64,000 nucleotides of DNA. Source: Acinetobacter pseudolwoffii (GTDB taxonomy: Bacteria; Pseudomonadota; Gammaproteobacteria; Pseudomonadales; Moraxellaceae). Below, piece by piece: positions 56,058-64,000 of this stretch. Position numbers and translations under genes: made by a program. The stretch is taken from the NCBI RefSeq assembly GCF_002803605.1, contig NZ_PHRG01000002.1, forward strand, positions 186,001 to 250,000. The letters run 5' to 3'. Within the stretch, counting starts at the first letter, position 1, and every line of letters starts with the position of its first letter. The notes under the pieces are model-generated. The model was not told where the DNA came from. It ran no database searches and was given only the letters and a program-made list of their open reading frames with translations.

Positions 56058-56462
56058 CTATGAGCGTAAACCGCCCCATTCTGGTAATTTGCCGTCAGAT
56101 TCGAGTTCAAGTGCCAGTCCTAAAGATAAAACAAAAAACTGAATGCCTTCAATTTTCATATTGCCCTGATCATCTTCCAAGTACTCGCTCAGTTTTTGAT
56201 AAGTTTTATGCTGCAGGTCAAAAGGTACATCCAGATATAGACTGCCCGAATACACGTCACTGCGGACTGTGGGCTCAATGCCCAAACACGGTATATAACG
56301 GATACCCTGTTGCTCTAACCAGCCGATAAACATTTGCCGAACCGAGTGAGCGTCCTGATCTGGGTATACATACTGTTCAAAATGCACAAACAGCACATCA
56401 CGGTTTTTTTCACGTGCGATCGCATCAATATGTTTCAGCAATTGTGACAAGATCTGTTCCAT
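56058..56462 (-). CDS. Unknown soluble protein, 134 aa
   Basis: I do not recognise this family. It has a mixed alpha/beta pattern (DVLFVHFEQYVYPDQDAHSV, RQMFIGWLEQQGIRYIPC, LYLDVPFDLQHKTYQKL) and an acidic end. No signal peptide or membrane segment is present. It is transcribed divergently from radA. No ribosome site is obvious before its ATG at 56462. A hairpin with a minus-strand T-run lies 68-84 bases upstream. Confidence 0.75.
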   Translation of the reverse strand: MEQILSQLLKHIDAIAREKNRDVLFVHFEQYVYPDQDAHSVRQMFIGWLEQQGIRYIPCLGIEPTVRSDVYSGSLYLDVPFDLQHKTYQKLSEYLEDDQGNMKIEGIQFFVLSLGLALELESDGKLPEWGGLRS

Positions 56463-56520
56463 TTCAGCATAACAAGACGGGCATTATAGACGGCGTTGAT
56501 ACACAACATCCGAATAAGCA

Positions 56521-56546
56521 CAAATAAAAACGACAAGCCTTGTCGT
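56521..56546 (-). terminator. Terminator-like hairpin upstream of the 134-residue gene
   Basis: ACGACAA (56530-56536) and TTGTCGT (56540-56546) flank a GCC loop. On the minus strand the stem is followed by TTTTTATTTG. It would stop minus-strand transcription before the gene, so it may be a leader attenuator or an antisense block in front of radA. Confidence 0.5.
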
Positions 56547-56636
56547 AAAAACCATGATTTCTCAGGTGAAAGGCTTGGTTTTAGATCACATTCACCGCTA
56601 TGCTGTCAGTCAATTTCAATCGCTTCATCTTAAAAT

Positions 56637-58028
56637 ATGGCTAAAGCAAAAAGTGTCTATCGTTGTGAACAATGTGGTGCAGATCATCCGAAATGGTCGG
56701 GACAATGTTCGGAATGTGGGGAATGGAACAGCCTGACTGAGGTCAGCATTGCACCTGCGGTTACACATCGGGCTCAGCCAAAAATCGCGGGTGGATATGC
56801 AGGTCAGGCATCCACAATCACCATCTTAAATCAGGTCTCAGTCTCTCATGAAACACGCTTACCGACCGGTATCAGTGAGTTTGACCGGGTTCTGGGTGGC
56901 GGACTGGTGACGGGTTCAGTGGTTCTGATCGGTGGTGATCCCGGCATTGGTAAATCAACCATTTTGCTGCAAACAGCCACGCATATGGCCTCTGCCAAAA
57001 ATCCGGCCTTATATGTCACCGGCGAAGAATCCCTGTCTCAGGTCGCATTACGTGCCCAGCGTCTGGATCTGCCAACCGATCAGCTCAAGGTCATGGCAGA
57101 AACCTGTGTCGAACGCATTTGTGAAGTATTGGCCCAGCAACGTCCTGCCGTCGCAATTCTGGACTCAATTCAAACCCTGTATACCGAGACCTTACAATCG
57201 GCTCCAGGTGGAGTCTCGCAGATTCGTGAATCCGCTGCCCTGCTGACCCGTTTTGCCAAAAACAGCGGTACCTCTTTATTTCTGGTCGGTCATGTCACCA
57301 AAGAAGGCGCCTTGGCAGGCCCACGCGTACTTGAGCATATGGTCGATTGTGTACTGTATTTTGAAGGTCAGTCCGATTCACGTTACCGGATGATCCGTGC
57401 CGTCAAAAACCGTTTTGGCGCGGTGAATGAACTCGGGGTGTTTGGCATGACCGACAAAGGGCTGCGCGAAGTGTCCAATCCATCTGCAATATTTTTAAGC
57501 CGTTATGATGAAGCGATTCCGGGCTCGATTGTCATGATCAGTCGTGAAGGCACGCGTCCACTCCTGGTCGAAGTACAGGCTTTGGTCGATGATGCGCATG
57601 GTCAGCCACGACGGGTCGCGCTGGGTCTGGACCAGAACCGCCTGAATATGCTCTTGGCCGTCATGCACCGGCATGGTGGTGTACAAACCTCAGGTCAGGA
57701 TGTGTATGTCAATATTGTTGGTGGTCTTAAAATTACAGAAACCGGCTCCGATCTGGCGGTACTTCTGGCCTGCGCTTCCAGTATTCGTGGCAAGGCCTTA
57801 CCACAACAACTGGCTGTTTTTGGGGAAGTCGGGCTGTCTGGTGAAATTCGTCCCGTGCCAAATGGACAGGAGCGTCTGAAAGAAGCGATCAAGCATGGTT
57901 TTAAATACATTATTGTGCCGCGTGGCAATGCACCGCAAAAAACCATTGCAGGCGTGCAGATTATTGCTGTTGCCCGTTTGCATGAAGCCCTGAGTGAAGC
58001 CATGTCTTTAAGTGATGAGCTAAATTAA
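56637..58028 (+). CDS. radA: DNA repair protein RadA
   Basis: RadA is a RecA-like helicase that extends D-loops in recombination and natural transformation. The N-terminal zinc finger is YRCEQCGADHPKWSGQCSECG. Walker A is GGDPGIGKST; the RadA-specific KNRFG motif is present in AVKNRFGAVNELG; the C-terminal Lon-like domain includes DVYVNIVGGLKITETGSDLA. Its length of 463 aa is normal. The ATG follows TCTTAAAAT; an upstream start is unlikely since the zinc finger begins at once. It complements comEC elsewhere in this window. Confidence 0.96.
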   Translation: MAKAKSVYRCEQCGADHPKWSGQCSECGEWNSLTEVSIAPAVTHRAQPKIAGGYAGQASTITILNQVSVSHETRLPTGISEFDRVLGGGLVTGSVVLIGGDPGIGKSTILLQTATHMASAKNPALYVTGEESLSQVALRAQRLDLPTDQLKVMAETCVERICEVLAQQRPAVAILDSIQTLYTETLQSAPGGVSQIRESAALLTRFAKNSGTSLFLVGHVTKEGALAGPRVLEHMVDCVLYFEGQSDSRYRMIRAVKNRFGAVNELGVFGMTDKGLREVSNPSAIFLSRYDEAIPGSIVMISREGTRPLLVEVQALVDDAHGQPRRVALGLDQNRLNMLLAVMHRHGGVQTSGQDVYVNIVGGLKITETGSDLAVLLACASSIRGKALPQQLAVFGEVGLSGEIRPVPNGQERLKEAIKHGFKYIIVPRGNAPQKTIAGVQIIAVARLHEALSEAMSLSDELN

Positions 58029-58074
58029 GCATCAGGCAGTGAATTTGCAGTAAAGCGCAAAAAAATACAGATTT

Positions 58075-58104
58075 TTGATTGAAATTCCACACAAAGCCTA
58101 TATA
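58075..58104 (+). promoter_or_regulatory. Candidate sigma-70 promoter of the Tim44-like gene
   Basis: TTGATT (58075-58080) and TATATA (58099-58104) are separated by 18 bp, about 40 bp before the start codon. Both hexamers match consensus at four or five positions. Confidence 0.5.
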
Positions 58105-58146
58105 AATAGACTGTACAAATAGGTTTTATTCTCATAGGAAAAATGA

Positions 58147-59151
58147 ATGCAAGTTCGACAGCGCGGTTTGATTACAGGTATCTTGACAGCAGTATTATTG
58201 GTTGCGCCTTTTGCTGCTGAAGCAAAACGTGCCGGTGGCGGTAAAAGTCACGGTATGCAACGTTCTGCACAGCCTACCCAATCTTATCAACAACCTCGTC
58301 AAGCTGCGCCTGCTCAACAAGCGCCAGCTGCCGGTGCTGCAACCCAGCAAAAATCTGGCCCAGGTGTGGGTGGTATGGTTGCTGCCGGTGTAGCGGGTGC
58401 TGCGATTGGTGCCGTAGCTGCCAATGCATTGGCCGATGATCAAAGTGTGGCAGCGTCTGAAGCTCAGGCGGCTCCAGCAGAAGAGGAAAAAGGTGGTATT
58501 CCAGGCTGGATCTGGATCCTGCTTGCTGCTGCTGTTGCCTTCTTCATTTTCCGTAAGATGGGCGCAAAAAAAAAAGTAGCTTCTAATCCATTTGCACCAA
58601 ATAGCGGTGCTGGTAATACAGCACCTTTTGGTCAAGCACCGACTGCACCTCGCGGTGGTGACAATAGCAATATCTTTGGTCAGAATGTTGGTGGTCAAAC
58701 GCCAAGTACTAATGCACCGTTTGGTTCTGCGCCGGTAAATACGGCGCCTTTCGGCACGGCTTATACCCAAAGTGGTAGCCAGTTACCGGATGGTACTGAA
58801 CCTGCCGCGTTCTTGCGTGTCGCACGTCAGCGTTTTAACCACATTCAGTCTATGAATACGGCAAGCAATATTTCGGAAATTCAGCGTTACCTAACTCCTG
58901 ATCTTTATCAGTCAATGCGTAATGACATCATGAGCAATCAGGATCAGGATGTTGCCGAGTTTTCAAATCTGAATGCCATGGTGGTAGATTCATCGACTGA
59001 CAATGGTCAGTATATTGTCAGCGTACGCTTTACCGGTACGGTAAGCGAAGACTTGAACAGCTTGCCACAACCGTTTGCAGAAATCTGGCATTTCACTAAA
59101 CCAGCAGGTTCAAATCAGGACTGGGTGGTTGCAGGTATTCAGCAAGACTAA
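58147..59151 (+). CDS. Tim44-like domain membrane protein
   Basis: This is a 334-residue exported or membrane protein. Residues 1-26 form a signal-like segment (ILTAVLLVAPFAAEA). A Gln/Ala/Gly-rich low-complexity stretch follows (about 30-75), then a Gly/Ala-rich hydrophobic region, an acidic linker and one membrane span (IPGWIWILLAAAVAFFIF). After a second low-complexity linker, the last 130 residues (AAFLRVARQRFNHIQSMNT, LTPDLYQSMRNDI) form the Tim44/TIM44-like NTF2-type domain. Bacterial relatives have no settled function. It is monocistronic. Confidence 0.88.
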   Translation: MQVRQRGLITGILTAVLLVAPFAAEAKRAGGGKSHGMQRSAQPTQSYQQPRQAAPAQQAPAAGAATQQKSGPGVGGMVAAGVAGAAIGAVAANALADDQSVAASEAQAAPAEEEKGGIPGWIWILLAAAVAFFIFRKMGAKKKVASNPFAPNSGAGNTAPFGQAPTAPRGGDNSNIFGQNVGGQTPSTNAPFGSAPVNTAPFGTAYTQSGSQLPDGTEPAAFLRVARQRFNHIQSMNTASNISEIQRYLTPDLYQSMRNDIMSNQDQDVAEFSNLNAMVVDSSTDNGQYIVSVRFTGTVSEDLNSLPQPFAEIWHFTKPAGSNQDWVVAGIQQD

Positions 59152-59172
59152 TTCTGAACAGATAATATTTAG

Positions 59173-59201
59173 ACAGCGGCTTTCGAGCCGCTGTTTTTAT
59201 T
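59173..59201 (+). terminator. Terminator after the Tim44-like gene
   Basis: The perfect 9-bp stem ACAGCGGCT / AGCCGCTGT carries a TTCG tetraloop and is followed by TTTTTATTTTT. Confidence 0.95.
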
Positions 59202-59301
59202 TTTAAAGCTTATATTTTTTAATACCCCCCTTTTAGCCTGTCCAATAGTTCTTTTTATTTTTCATATAAATAGTTTGATGTTTCGTATTTAAAATATAAA
59301 C

Positions 59302-59320
59302 AATAATTGTTATCATTCGC
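59302..59320. promoter_or_regulatory. Probable Fur box upstream of the PepSY operon
   Basis: The 19-mer AATAATTGTTATCATTCGC matches 13 of 19 positions of the consensus Fur site. It lies just after a possible promoter (TTGATG at 59275-59280, TATAAA at 59296-59301, spacing 15). The operon downstream encodes proteins of a type typically found with siderophore uptake, so repression by Fur under iron-rich conditions is likely. Confidence 0.6.
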
Positions 59321-59359
59321 ATCGAAATAGCTTAACAAGTTTAATAGATAGAATTTTCG

Positions 59360-59716
59360 ATGATGAGTAGTCCGAATATGCATGCAATAGCGACTGAAAC
59401 AGTTACTGCACCGAGTCCATCGAGCAAAAATAAAGTTAAAGCAAATCTGCTGGTTTATCGTGGGATGATTTTATATCGCTTTCTTCTGGCTGGTGTCGGC
59501 GGTTATATGCTTGCCTCGCTGGCTGCCATCGTGATTGCCCAGATGTTTATGGATGCAGGAAGCAGTGCTGCCATGTCAGCCACCCTGATTGGTTTTAGCC
59601 TGAATACCGCAGCCTTTATTTGGGTATTTATGGTCAACAAAACTATCAAGGCAACGCTCGGAATCGTAATTCCCAGTGTTTTGCTCTATATCAGCTATAA
59701 ATTCCTAGGAAATTAA
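59360..59716 (+). CDS. DUF3649-like membrane protein
   Basis: This is a 118-residue protein with a polar N-terminus (about 1-38) and three hydrophobic spans (RFLLAGVGGYMLASLAAIVIA, GFSLNTAAFIWVFMV, LGIVIPSVLLYISY). It matches the DUF3649 proteins that occur with PepSY-associated membrane proteins and DUF3325 in iron-uptake clusters. It begins with tandem ATG codons and is separated by one base from the PepSY gene. It is the first gene after the Fur box. Confidence 0.78.
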   Translation: MMSSPNMHAIATETVTAPSPSSKNKVKANLLVYRGMILYRFLLAGVGGYMLASLAAIVIAQMFMDAGSSAAMSATLIGFSLNTAAFIWVFMVNKTIKATLGIVIPSVLLYISYKFLGN

Positions 59717-59717
59717 G

Positions 59718-61439
59718 ATGAGAGTAGATGCAAAACAGGAAGGGCCACGCCAGTCGATGTCATGGTTGCATACCTGGGCCAGTCTGATTTTAGGCTGGCT
59801 TTTATATGCGATTTTTTTAACTGGAACTTTAAGTTTTTTCCAGAATGAAATCAGCATCTGGATGAAACCGGAATTTCATCAGTCAGTCCCACAAAAGTCC
59901 CAAATCGAACAGACCCGTGTCGCATTGGCTTATCTGCAACAGCATCATCCGGATGCCGGCAGCTGGGCGATTCAGCTGCCTAACTCACGCCAGAATACCA
60001 CCATACTGAATATTCGCGGTGCCGGTGAAGATCCGCGTGCCCGTCGTGGCGGTACCCGCCTAACCATTGACAGTGCAACCGGTGAAGTGCTGCAAGCCCG
60101 TGAAACACGCGGTGGTTCATTCTTATACCGTTTTCATTTTGAACTGTACGGACTGCCCCGAATCTGGGCGCGCTGGATTATCGGCATTGCAACCTTGCTC
60201 ATGCTGGTGGCGATTATCAGCGGTGTCATTACCCATAAGAAAATTTTTAAGGATTTCTTTACTTTCCGTTCTGGCAAAGGTCAGCGCTCCTGGCTGGATG
60301 CCCATAATGCAACGGCGGTATTTGCCCTGCCGTTCCATATCATGATTACCTTTAGCGGTTTGTTACTGCTGCTGTTTACCCTGATGCCTTGGGGTGTCAA
60401 CCAGATTTATGAAAATCGAGGTGCATTTCTGCAAGATCAGCGTAAGAGCTTGATTCAGGACAATAGCGTTCAGGCTGAATCCGGTGATAGTGACCAGCGT
60501 CGACTGCGTGGCGAGGGAGAGAGTCGTGGTGAACGTGGTGATATGTCTGCACGGGGTGAAGCTCGCCGTTCACGTGGTGATGCGCCACCTGCCCGCCCTG
60601 CGCCATTGGCAGACTTAGCGCCCATTCTTGCAGCAGCAGAAAAGCAATGGAAAAACAATCCGGTTACTACAATTAACATCATCCAGCCAAATACCGCCAA
60701 AGCTGAAATTGAGCTTCGTGCCTTAAATGGGGTCAGCGTAGCCTATCGCAATGTTTATCCGAGTCTGGCTTTCAATGGCGTGACGGGTGAATTAAAGCCG
60801 GATCAAACCACACTGAAAACACCCTCGGTTGCAAACGGTATTTATAACGTATTTACCACACTGCATGAAGCACGTGGCGTGGACTTGGCTCTACGCTGGT
60901 TATTGTTCATGTCTGGTGTGGTCGGCACATTCATGATTGCGACTGGTTTGATTCTGTGGTGTGTCAAACGCGCACCACAACAACAAAAGCAAGGCTATAA
61001 ATCTTTTGGTTATCGTCTTGTGGAAGTGACTAATATCGCGGCAATTATCGGTTTACCGATTGCCTGTGCTGCCTACTTTTATGCCAACCGTTTTATTCCG
61101 GCAGACATGGACATGCGTTTGAACTGGGAAATTCGCAGCTTCTTTATCATCTGGTTGCTGACTTTAGTTTATGCCATGATTCGTAGCAATCGTCAGGCCT
61201 GGCTAGAGCTGCTCCTGCTTGCAACAGCAGCATTTGCCCTACTCCCAATTGTGAACTTCCTGACCGGCGGTCAGGCAATCTGGAACAGCATCATGCATGG
61301 TCAGTGGATGATTGCTTCTTTTGATCTGGCGATGTGGGCGCTCGCGATCCTGTTCTGGTTTGCATTCAAGAAAGTGAAAAACCATAAAGGCTTGCCGCCT
61401 AAAAAATCTAAAGTGATGCTCAAGGAGAATCAGGCATGA
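59718..61439 (+). CDS. PepSY-associated TM protein (putative iron-siderophore reductase type)
   Basis: This is a 573-residue inner-membrane protein of the PepSY_TM (PiuB) family, thought to reduce or process ferric siderophores in the periplasm. An N-terminal span carries HTWASLILGWLLYAIFLTG, the family's heme-ligand-like His; later ones include WIIGIATLLMLVAIISGVITHKK and FALPFHIMITFSGLLLLLF. An Arg/Gly/Asp-rich loop (about residues 257-296, GEGESRGERGDMSARGEARR) breaks the second periplasmic region. Further spans fill the C-terminus. Its stop overlaps the DUF3325 start (ATGA). Confidence 0.87.
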   Translation: MRVDAKQEGPRQSMSWLHTWASLILGWLLYAIFLTGTLSFFQNEISIWMKPEFHQSVPQKSQIEQTRVALAYLQQHHPDAGSWAIQLPNSRQNTTILNIRGAGEDPRARRGGTRLTIDSATGEVLQARETRGGSFLYRFHFELYGLPRIWARWIIGIATLLMLVAIISGVITHKKIFKDFFTFRSGKGQRSWLDAHNATAVFALPFHIMITFSGLLLLLFTLMPWGVNQIYENRGAFLQDQRKSLIQDNSVQAESGDSDQRRLRGEGESRGERGDMSARGEARRSRGDAPPARPAPLADLAPILAAAEKQWKNNPVTTINIIQPNTAKAEIELRALNGVSVAYRNVYPSLAFNGVTGELKPDQTTLKTPSVANGIYNVFTTLHEARGVDLALRWLLFMSGVVGTFMIATGLILWCVKRAPQQQKQGYKSFGYRLVEVTNIAAIIGLPIACAAYFYANRFIPADMDMRLNWEIRSFFIIWLLTLVYAMIRSNRQAWLELLLLATAAFALLPIVNFLTGGQAIWNSIMHGQWMIASFDLAMWALAILFWFAFKKVKNHKGLPPKKSKVMLKENQA

Positions 61440-61774
61440 TGTTCTTCTTATTGATTTGGGCTTTGACTTCTCTCGGTATGTTTGCACTTGCCGCGTCGAT
61501 GTCCAAACATCAGAAACAGATCTTTGCTAAAGAGCTAGATGCTCCCAAAACCAAAATAGCCAGCATTCTTGGCTGGGTGATATTAACGATTGCGCTCATC
61601 CTGTGCCTGTTCGCAGGTACAATCAGTAACATGATCAGTTATTGGCTGGGCAGTTTAACTTTTGCAGCATTGGTCGTTGGTTTAAGCCTGAGCTATCTGG
61701 AAAGTAAAATTAAAGTAATCGCCTCAATCTGTGTGGTAATCGCCGTGATTTCAGCAATCATTTGCTTGGTCTAA
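61436..61774 (+). CDS. DUF3325-like membrane protein
   Basis: This is a 112-residue protein with about four spans: the N-terminal FLLIWALTSLGMFALAASM, ILGWVILTIALILCLFAGT, a central SYWLGSLTFAALVVGLSL, and a last VIASICVVIAVISAIICLV. It matches the small DUF3325 partner of PepSY and DUF3649 proteins. It overlaps the PepSY stop by four bases and is the last gene of the Fur-type operon. Confidence 0.78.
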   Translation: MMFFLLIWALTSLGMFALAASMSKHQKQIFAKELDAPKTKIASILGWVILTIALILCLFAGTISNMISYWLGSLTFAALVVGLSLSYLESKIKVIASICVVIAVISAIICLV

Positions 61775-61872
61775 AATTCTAATTTACCCCCTCATACTTG
61801 AAAAGCTGATCTTCGGATTGGCTTTTTTAATTTAAACCTTTAGTCTACGCATAATATTTTTGAGATGTTGAT

Positions 61873-62391
61873 ATGACCCAGCGTGTTTCTCCCTCTGCTG
61901 CCCTGACCAATCTTGCCTTAGCAGGCAATGCTGAAGCGCAATTTGAATTGGCTGAACTGTATATGCAAAGCGAGCATGATGATGACATCATTCTGGCTGA
62001 AGAATGGGCATTGAAAGCTGCCAACGGCGGACTGGTTGATGCGATGTACTGGTTAGGTGAAGGTTATACCGTTTATGCCAAAGAACTGACTGAAGAAGAT
62101 CCGGAAGAATCTAAAGCTCACTTTGAGTTAGCCTATTACTGGTTAAGTAAGGCCAATATCGAGAAGCACCCTGCTGCGACTTTAGAGCTGGCCGGTTTTT
62201 ACCGTCGCGGTGATGTGATTGAAAAAGATGTAGAAAAATCAATCTCTTTAGTTAAACAGGCTGCGGAATGGGGCGAAGTTCAAGCGATGCGCGATCTTGC
62301 ATTTATTTATGCCAATGGTTTAGGCGTAGATGGTAATGAAGAACAGGCCGAGTTCTGGACTCAAAAAGCAGATGCTGCTGAAGCTAAATAA
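61873..62391 (+). CDS. Sel1-like/tetratricopeptide repeat protein
   Basis: This is a 172-residue soluble protein with Sel1-type repeats: AGNAEAQFELAELYMQSE, ANGGLVDAMYWLGEGYTVYA, AATLELAGFYRRGDVIEKDV and GEVQAMRDLAFIYANGLGVD. Such repeats act as protein-interaction platforms. No signal peptide is present. It is monocistronic with a strong terminator downstream. The partner is unknown. Confidence 0.88.
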   Translation: MTQRVSPSAALTNLALAGNAEAQFELAELYMQSEHDDDIILAEEWALKAANGGLVDAMYWLGEGYTVYAKELTEEDPEESKAHFELAYYWLSKANIEKHPAATLELAGFYRRGDVIEKDVEKSISLVKQAAEWGEVQAMRDLAFIYANGLGVDGNEEQAEFWTQKADAAEAK

Positions 62392-62393
62392 GT

Positions 62394-62425
62394 AAAAAAA
62401 GCCCGTCAGATGATGGGCTTTTTAT
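62394..62425. terminator. Terminator after the Sel1-like gene
   Basis: AAAAAAAGCCCGTCA and TGATGGGCTTTTT pair with one G-U and a two-base loop. It touches the TAA that ends the original DUF4917-like frame on the minus strand, so it can serve both genes. Confidence 0.85.
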
Positions 62426-63454
62426 TTAAGGATTATTCCAACAACCTGAACTTTGGCTGTCAAAAAATTCTATTTCGATATTTGGAGCTACTTTTTCATT
62501 TTTTATAAGCCTATAAATTCGATGGCACTCTTCCTGATTATTTTGAAATATAGAAATAGCCACCTTACCTGATTGTTTGTTCTTAAATATCTACTTTACC
62601 AAATGTGATTCCTGCTCGCCTAATCTCCAGCCATAAATGACTAAATTAGCTTTTTGAGTTATTAAATCTGGTAGAACTTCATAGAAAATAGTACTCAAAT
62701 AGGGACTACTTTTTATAGATTCAAGCTTTTTAGTTCCCGTACCCTCGGCAACAAATAAAGGAATTTTATTATCTTCCCATTGTGAAGTAATAACTTCTAA
62801 CAAACCCTCAAAATCCCCTCTTTGAACTTTAGTTTCGGTATTTTTTGCATCTCTGAAAATAGATAAACTACCATGTTGATAAAGACTCAAAGTTACTTCT
62901 TTTTGATCATATATCGGTTCACGCATATCTTGCCAACTACTGCTAAAGATACCGCCATCCTGAAAACAATCTTTAAATTTATGACCGTCTCTTTCCCGAT
63001 TCCCATACATAAGAATCCAATACAGAATTAAATCATAATTAAGGGAGACTATAGTTTTAAACTGTTTTGTAAATTGATATAGCTGAGGTAATTGATCCGC
63101 GATATCAGAATGTACACAATGAACTTCCTTCACCACTTTAATAAGAGCTTCTTTTATATTTTCGTAAGCTGAATCAATTTTTTGATCAATTATTCCCAAA
63201 TGCTTGTTTACTAGCTTCGTATGCCAAACCAATCGTAAAATTAATTCAAAATCATCAGTTTCAAATTCTTTAAATAATTTTGCTATATCCTCATCAAATA
63301 ACTTTAATTCTTCCGCTTTTTCTTTTAGAGAACGAAAGTTAAAATCTTGATGCAAAGCAATACTCGAACCATTCCCGATAATTAAATTGCCATTCTTATA
63401 ATCATCTTTAATTTCAGCCCAGTCTTTGATTGCATACTCAAAACCATCAGTCAT
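62426..63454 (-). pseudogene. DUF4917-like (SIR2-related) gene interrupted by an in-frame amber codon
   Basis: From ATG 63454 the frame runs 287 codons to TAG at 62591-62593. The same frame then continues for 54 codons to TAA at 62426-62428. The tail reads as normal coding sequence (FKNKQSGKVAISIFQNNQEE and, at the end, EIEFFDSQSSGCWNNP). The N-terminal half has the SIR2/DUF4917-type NLIIGNGSSIALHQDF, SLNYDLILYWILMYGN and LVIYGWRLGEQESHLVK. The break falls inside the last conserved block, and the total of 342 codons before the final stop fits the family as I recall it. The DNA is AT-rich and accessory in character. It is either a recent nonsense mutation or a readthrough gene. Confidence 0.8.
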
Positions 63455-63503
63455 AGTTTATTCTCAAAATTTTCTTATTAGTCAGATATTAATCAATTTA
63501 AGA

Positions 63504-63532
63504 TTGGAACAAAATCATTTTCCAAGTACAAT
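63504..63532 (+). promoter_or_regulatory. Promoter of the SAH riboswitch-ahcY transcript
   Basis: TTGGAA (63504-63509) and TACAAT (63527-63532) are spaced by exactly 17 bp. Transcription would start near 63539-63541, right at the first base of the riboswitch, which supports the call. Confidence 0.7.
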
Positions 63533-63541
63533 ACTGCGCTA

Positions 63542-63597
63542 GTCGAGGGATGCTGCGACGTTTTACAGGTACTAAATGTAAAATCGCTAGGCTCGAC
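63542..63597 (+). ncRNA. S-adenosylhomocysteine (SAH) riboswitch
   Basis: The aptamer lies 80-136 bases before ahcY. Stem P1 is GTCGAG (63542-63547) with CTCGAC (63592-63597). The conserved core segments GATGCTGCGAC and TCGCTAGG are present. An internal helix pairs GCGA (63555-63558) and TTTTACA (63561-63567) with TGTAAAA-TCGC (63577-63587). This agrees with the SAH riboswitch known upstream of ahcY in proteobacteria, where SAH binding raises expression. A second hairpin (63612-63619 with 63641-63648) lies between the aptamer and the ribosome site and is the likely expression platform. Confidence 0.88.
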
Positions 63598-63677
63598 CAT
63601 CGGTCAGACATTCGTTCTGATCAACAACGGCATCCGCGAACAGAACGATCCAATCTATTTTTTCCTAGGAGATCCTG

Positions 63678-64000
63678 ATGAACGCGGTTACTGCTTCATT
63701 TACAGATTACAAAGTTGCTGATATTTCACTTGCTGATTACGGCCGTAAAGAAATTAAACTTGCAGAAGCTGAAATGCCAGCCCTTATGGGTCTGCGTAAA
63801 CGCTATGCTGCTGCTAAACCACTTGCAGGCGCGAAAATTCTCGGCTGTATCCACATGACCATTCAAACTGCTGTTCTTATTGAAACACTGGTTGAATTGG
63901 GCGCCGAAGTTCGCTGGACTTCATGTAACATCTTCTCTACTCAAGACCATGCTGCTGCTGCAATTGCTGCTGCGGGTATTCCTGTTTTTGCTTGGAAAGG
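63678..64000 (+). CDS. ahcY: Adenosylhomocysteinase (3' end outside window)
   Basis: AhcY hydrolyses S-adenosylhomocysteine to homocysteine and adenosine, removing the inhibitory product of methylation reactions. Only the first 107 codons are inside the window. Visible are the N-terminal [28 protein letters not shown] and the substrate-binding [26 protein letters not shown] block, followed by [19 protein letters not shown] stands six bases before the ATG. Control by the upstream SAH riboswitch fits its role. Confidence 0.95.
   Translation, partial: MNAVTASFTDYKVADISLADYGRKEIKLAEAEMPALMGLRKRYAAAKPLAGAKILGCIHMTIQTAVLIETLVELGAEVRWTSCNIFSTQDHAAAAIAAAGIPVFAWK

Noticed and set aside
1..64000. Search for tRNA, rRNA, insertion sequences and CRISPR arrays
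   Set aside because: No cloverleaf patterns, transposase genes, terminal repeats or spaced arrays were seen by eye; a tRNAscan or IS search would be decisive.

Overview
The window is a stretch of bacterial chromosome, most likely from Acinetobacter (Moraxellaceae). The coding is dense and moderately AT-rich. GyrA has Ser81 and Glu85 in the Acinetobacter numbering. The operon contexts (ruvB then ybgC-tol-pal, lptM-lysA-dapF, lolC-lolD-comEC, a Fur-type PepSY operon) fit that genus. The species cannot be fixed from sequence reading alone. I saw no rRNA, tRNA, CRISPR array, prophage or intact insertion sequence.

Layout. 1-2103: the 3' part of ruvB, then an AT-rich orphan membrane protein gene and a decayed C-terminal piece of an acetamidase/formamidase. 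2333-8991: a secreted M20 amidohydrolase, then ybgC-tolQ-tolR-tolA and tolB-pal (cell-envelope constriction and outer-membrane integrity). 9014-12683: a small acidic protein, fbp, a SpoU-type RNA methyltransferase, and a three-gene ECF sigma operon. 13017-17237: two tandem secreted CSLREA beta-helix proteins with GlyGly-CTERM-like tails. 17358-24124: hda, a PerM-like permease, purM-purN, an alpha/beta hydrolase with an S49 peptidase, and a lipid A acyltransferase. 24113-28582: comEC, lolD and lolC/E. 28603-34878: a PilZ-like protein, a DMT exporter, a YaiI protein, an unknown 310-residue protein, an untracked 46-codon ORF, serC and an orphan HsdR-N nuclease. 35016-39848: a TolC/HlyD/ABC-2/ABC-2 export operon with no ATPase gene. 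39882-46199: a lipoprotein, gyrA with C-terminal insertions, a membrane protein, and etfB-etfA. 46721-52753: LysE with a divergent Lrp regulator, an unknown protein, then xerC, a hydrolase, dapF, lysA and lptM on the minus strand. 52887-59151: two amino-acid transporters, an unknown protein, radA and a Tim44-like protein. 59302-61774: a putative Fur-controlled DUF3649-PepSY-DUF3325 operon. 61873-64000: a Sel1 protein, a DUF4917-like gene broken by an in-frame amber codon, and ahcY preceded by a promoter and an SAH riboswitch.

Most of the window is core genome. The accessory or unusual parts are the broken genes at 1795-2043 and 62426-63454, the CSLREA pair, the orphan nuclease, and the ATPase-less exporter. 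Two short regions in convergent gaps (about 12765-12890 and 48008-48102) share one predicted RNA fold and a common TTGAGCAAARCCAAA segment. I regard these as the best candidate for something undescribed.
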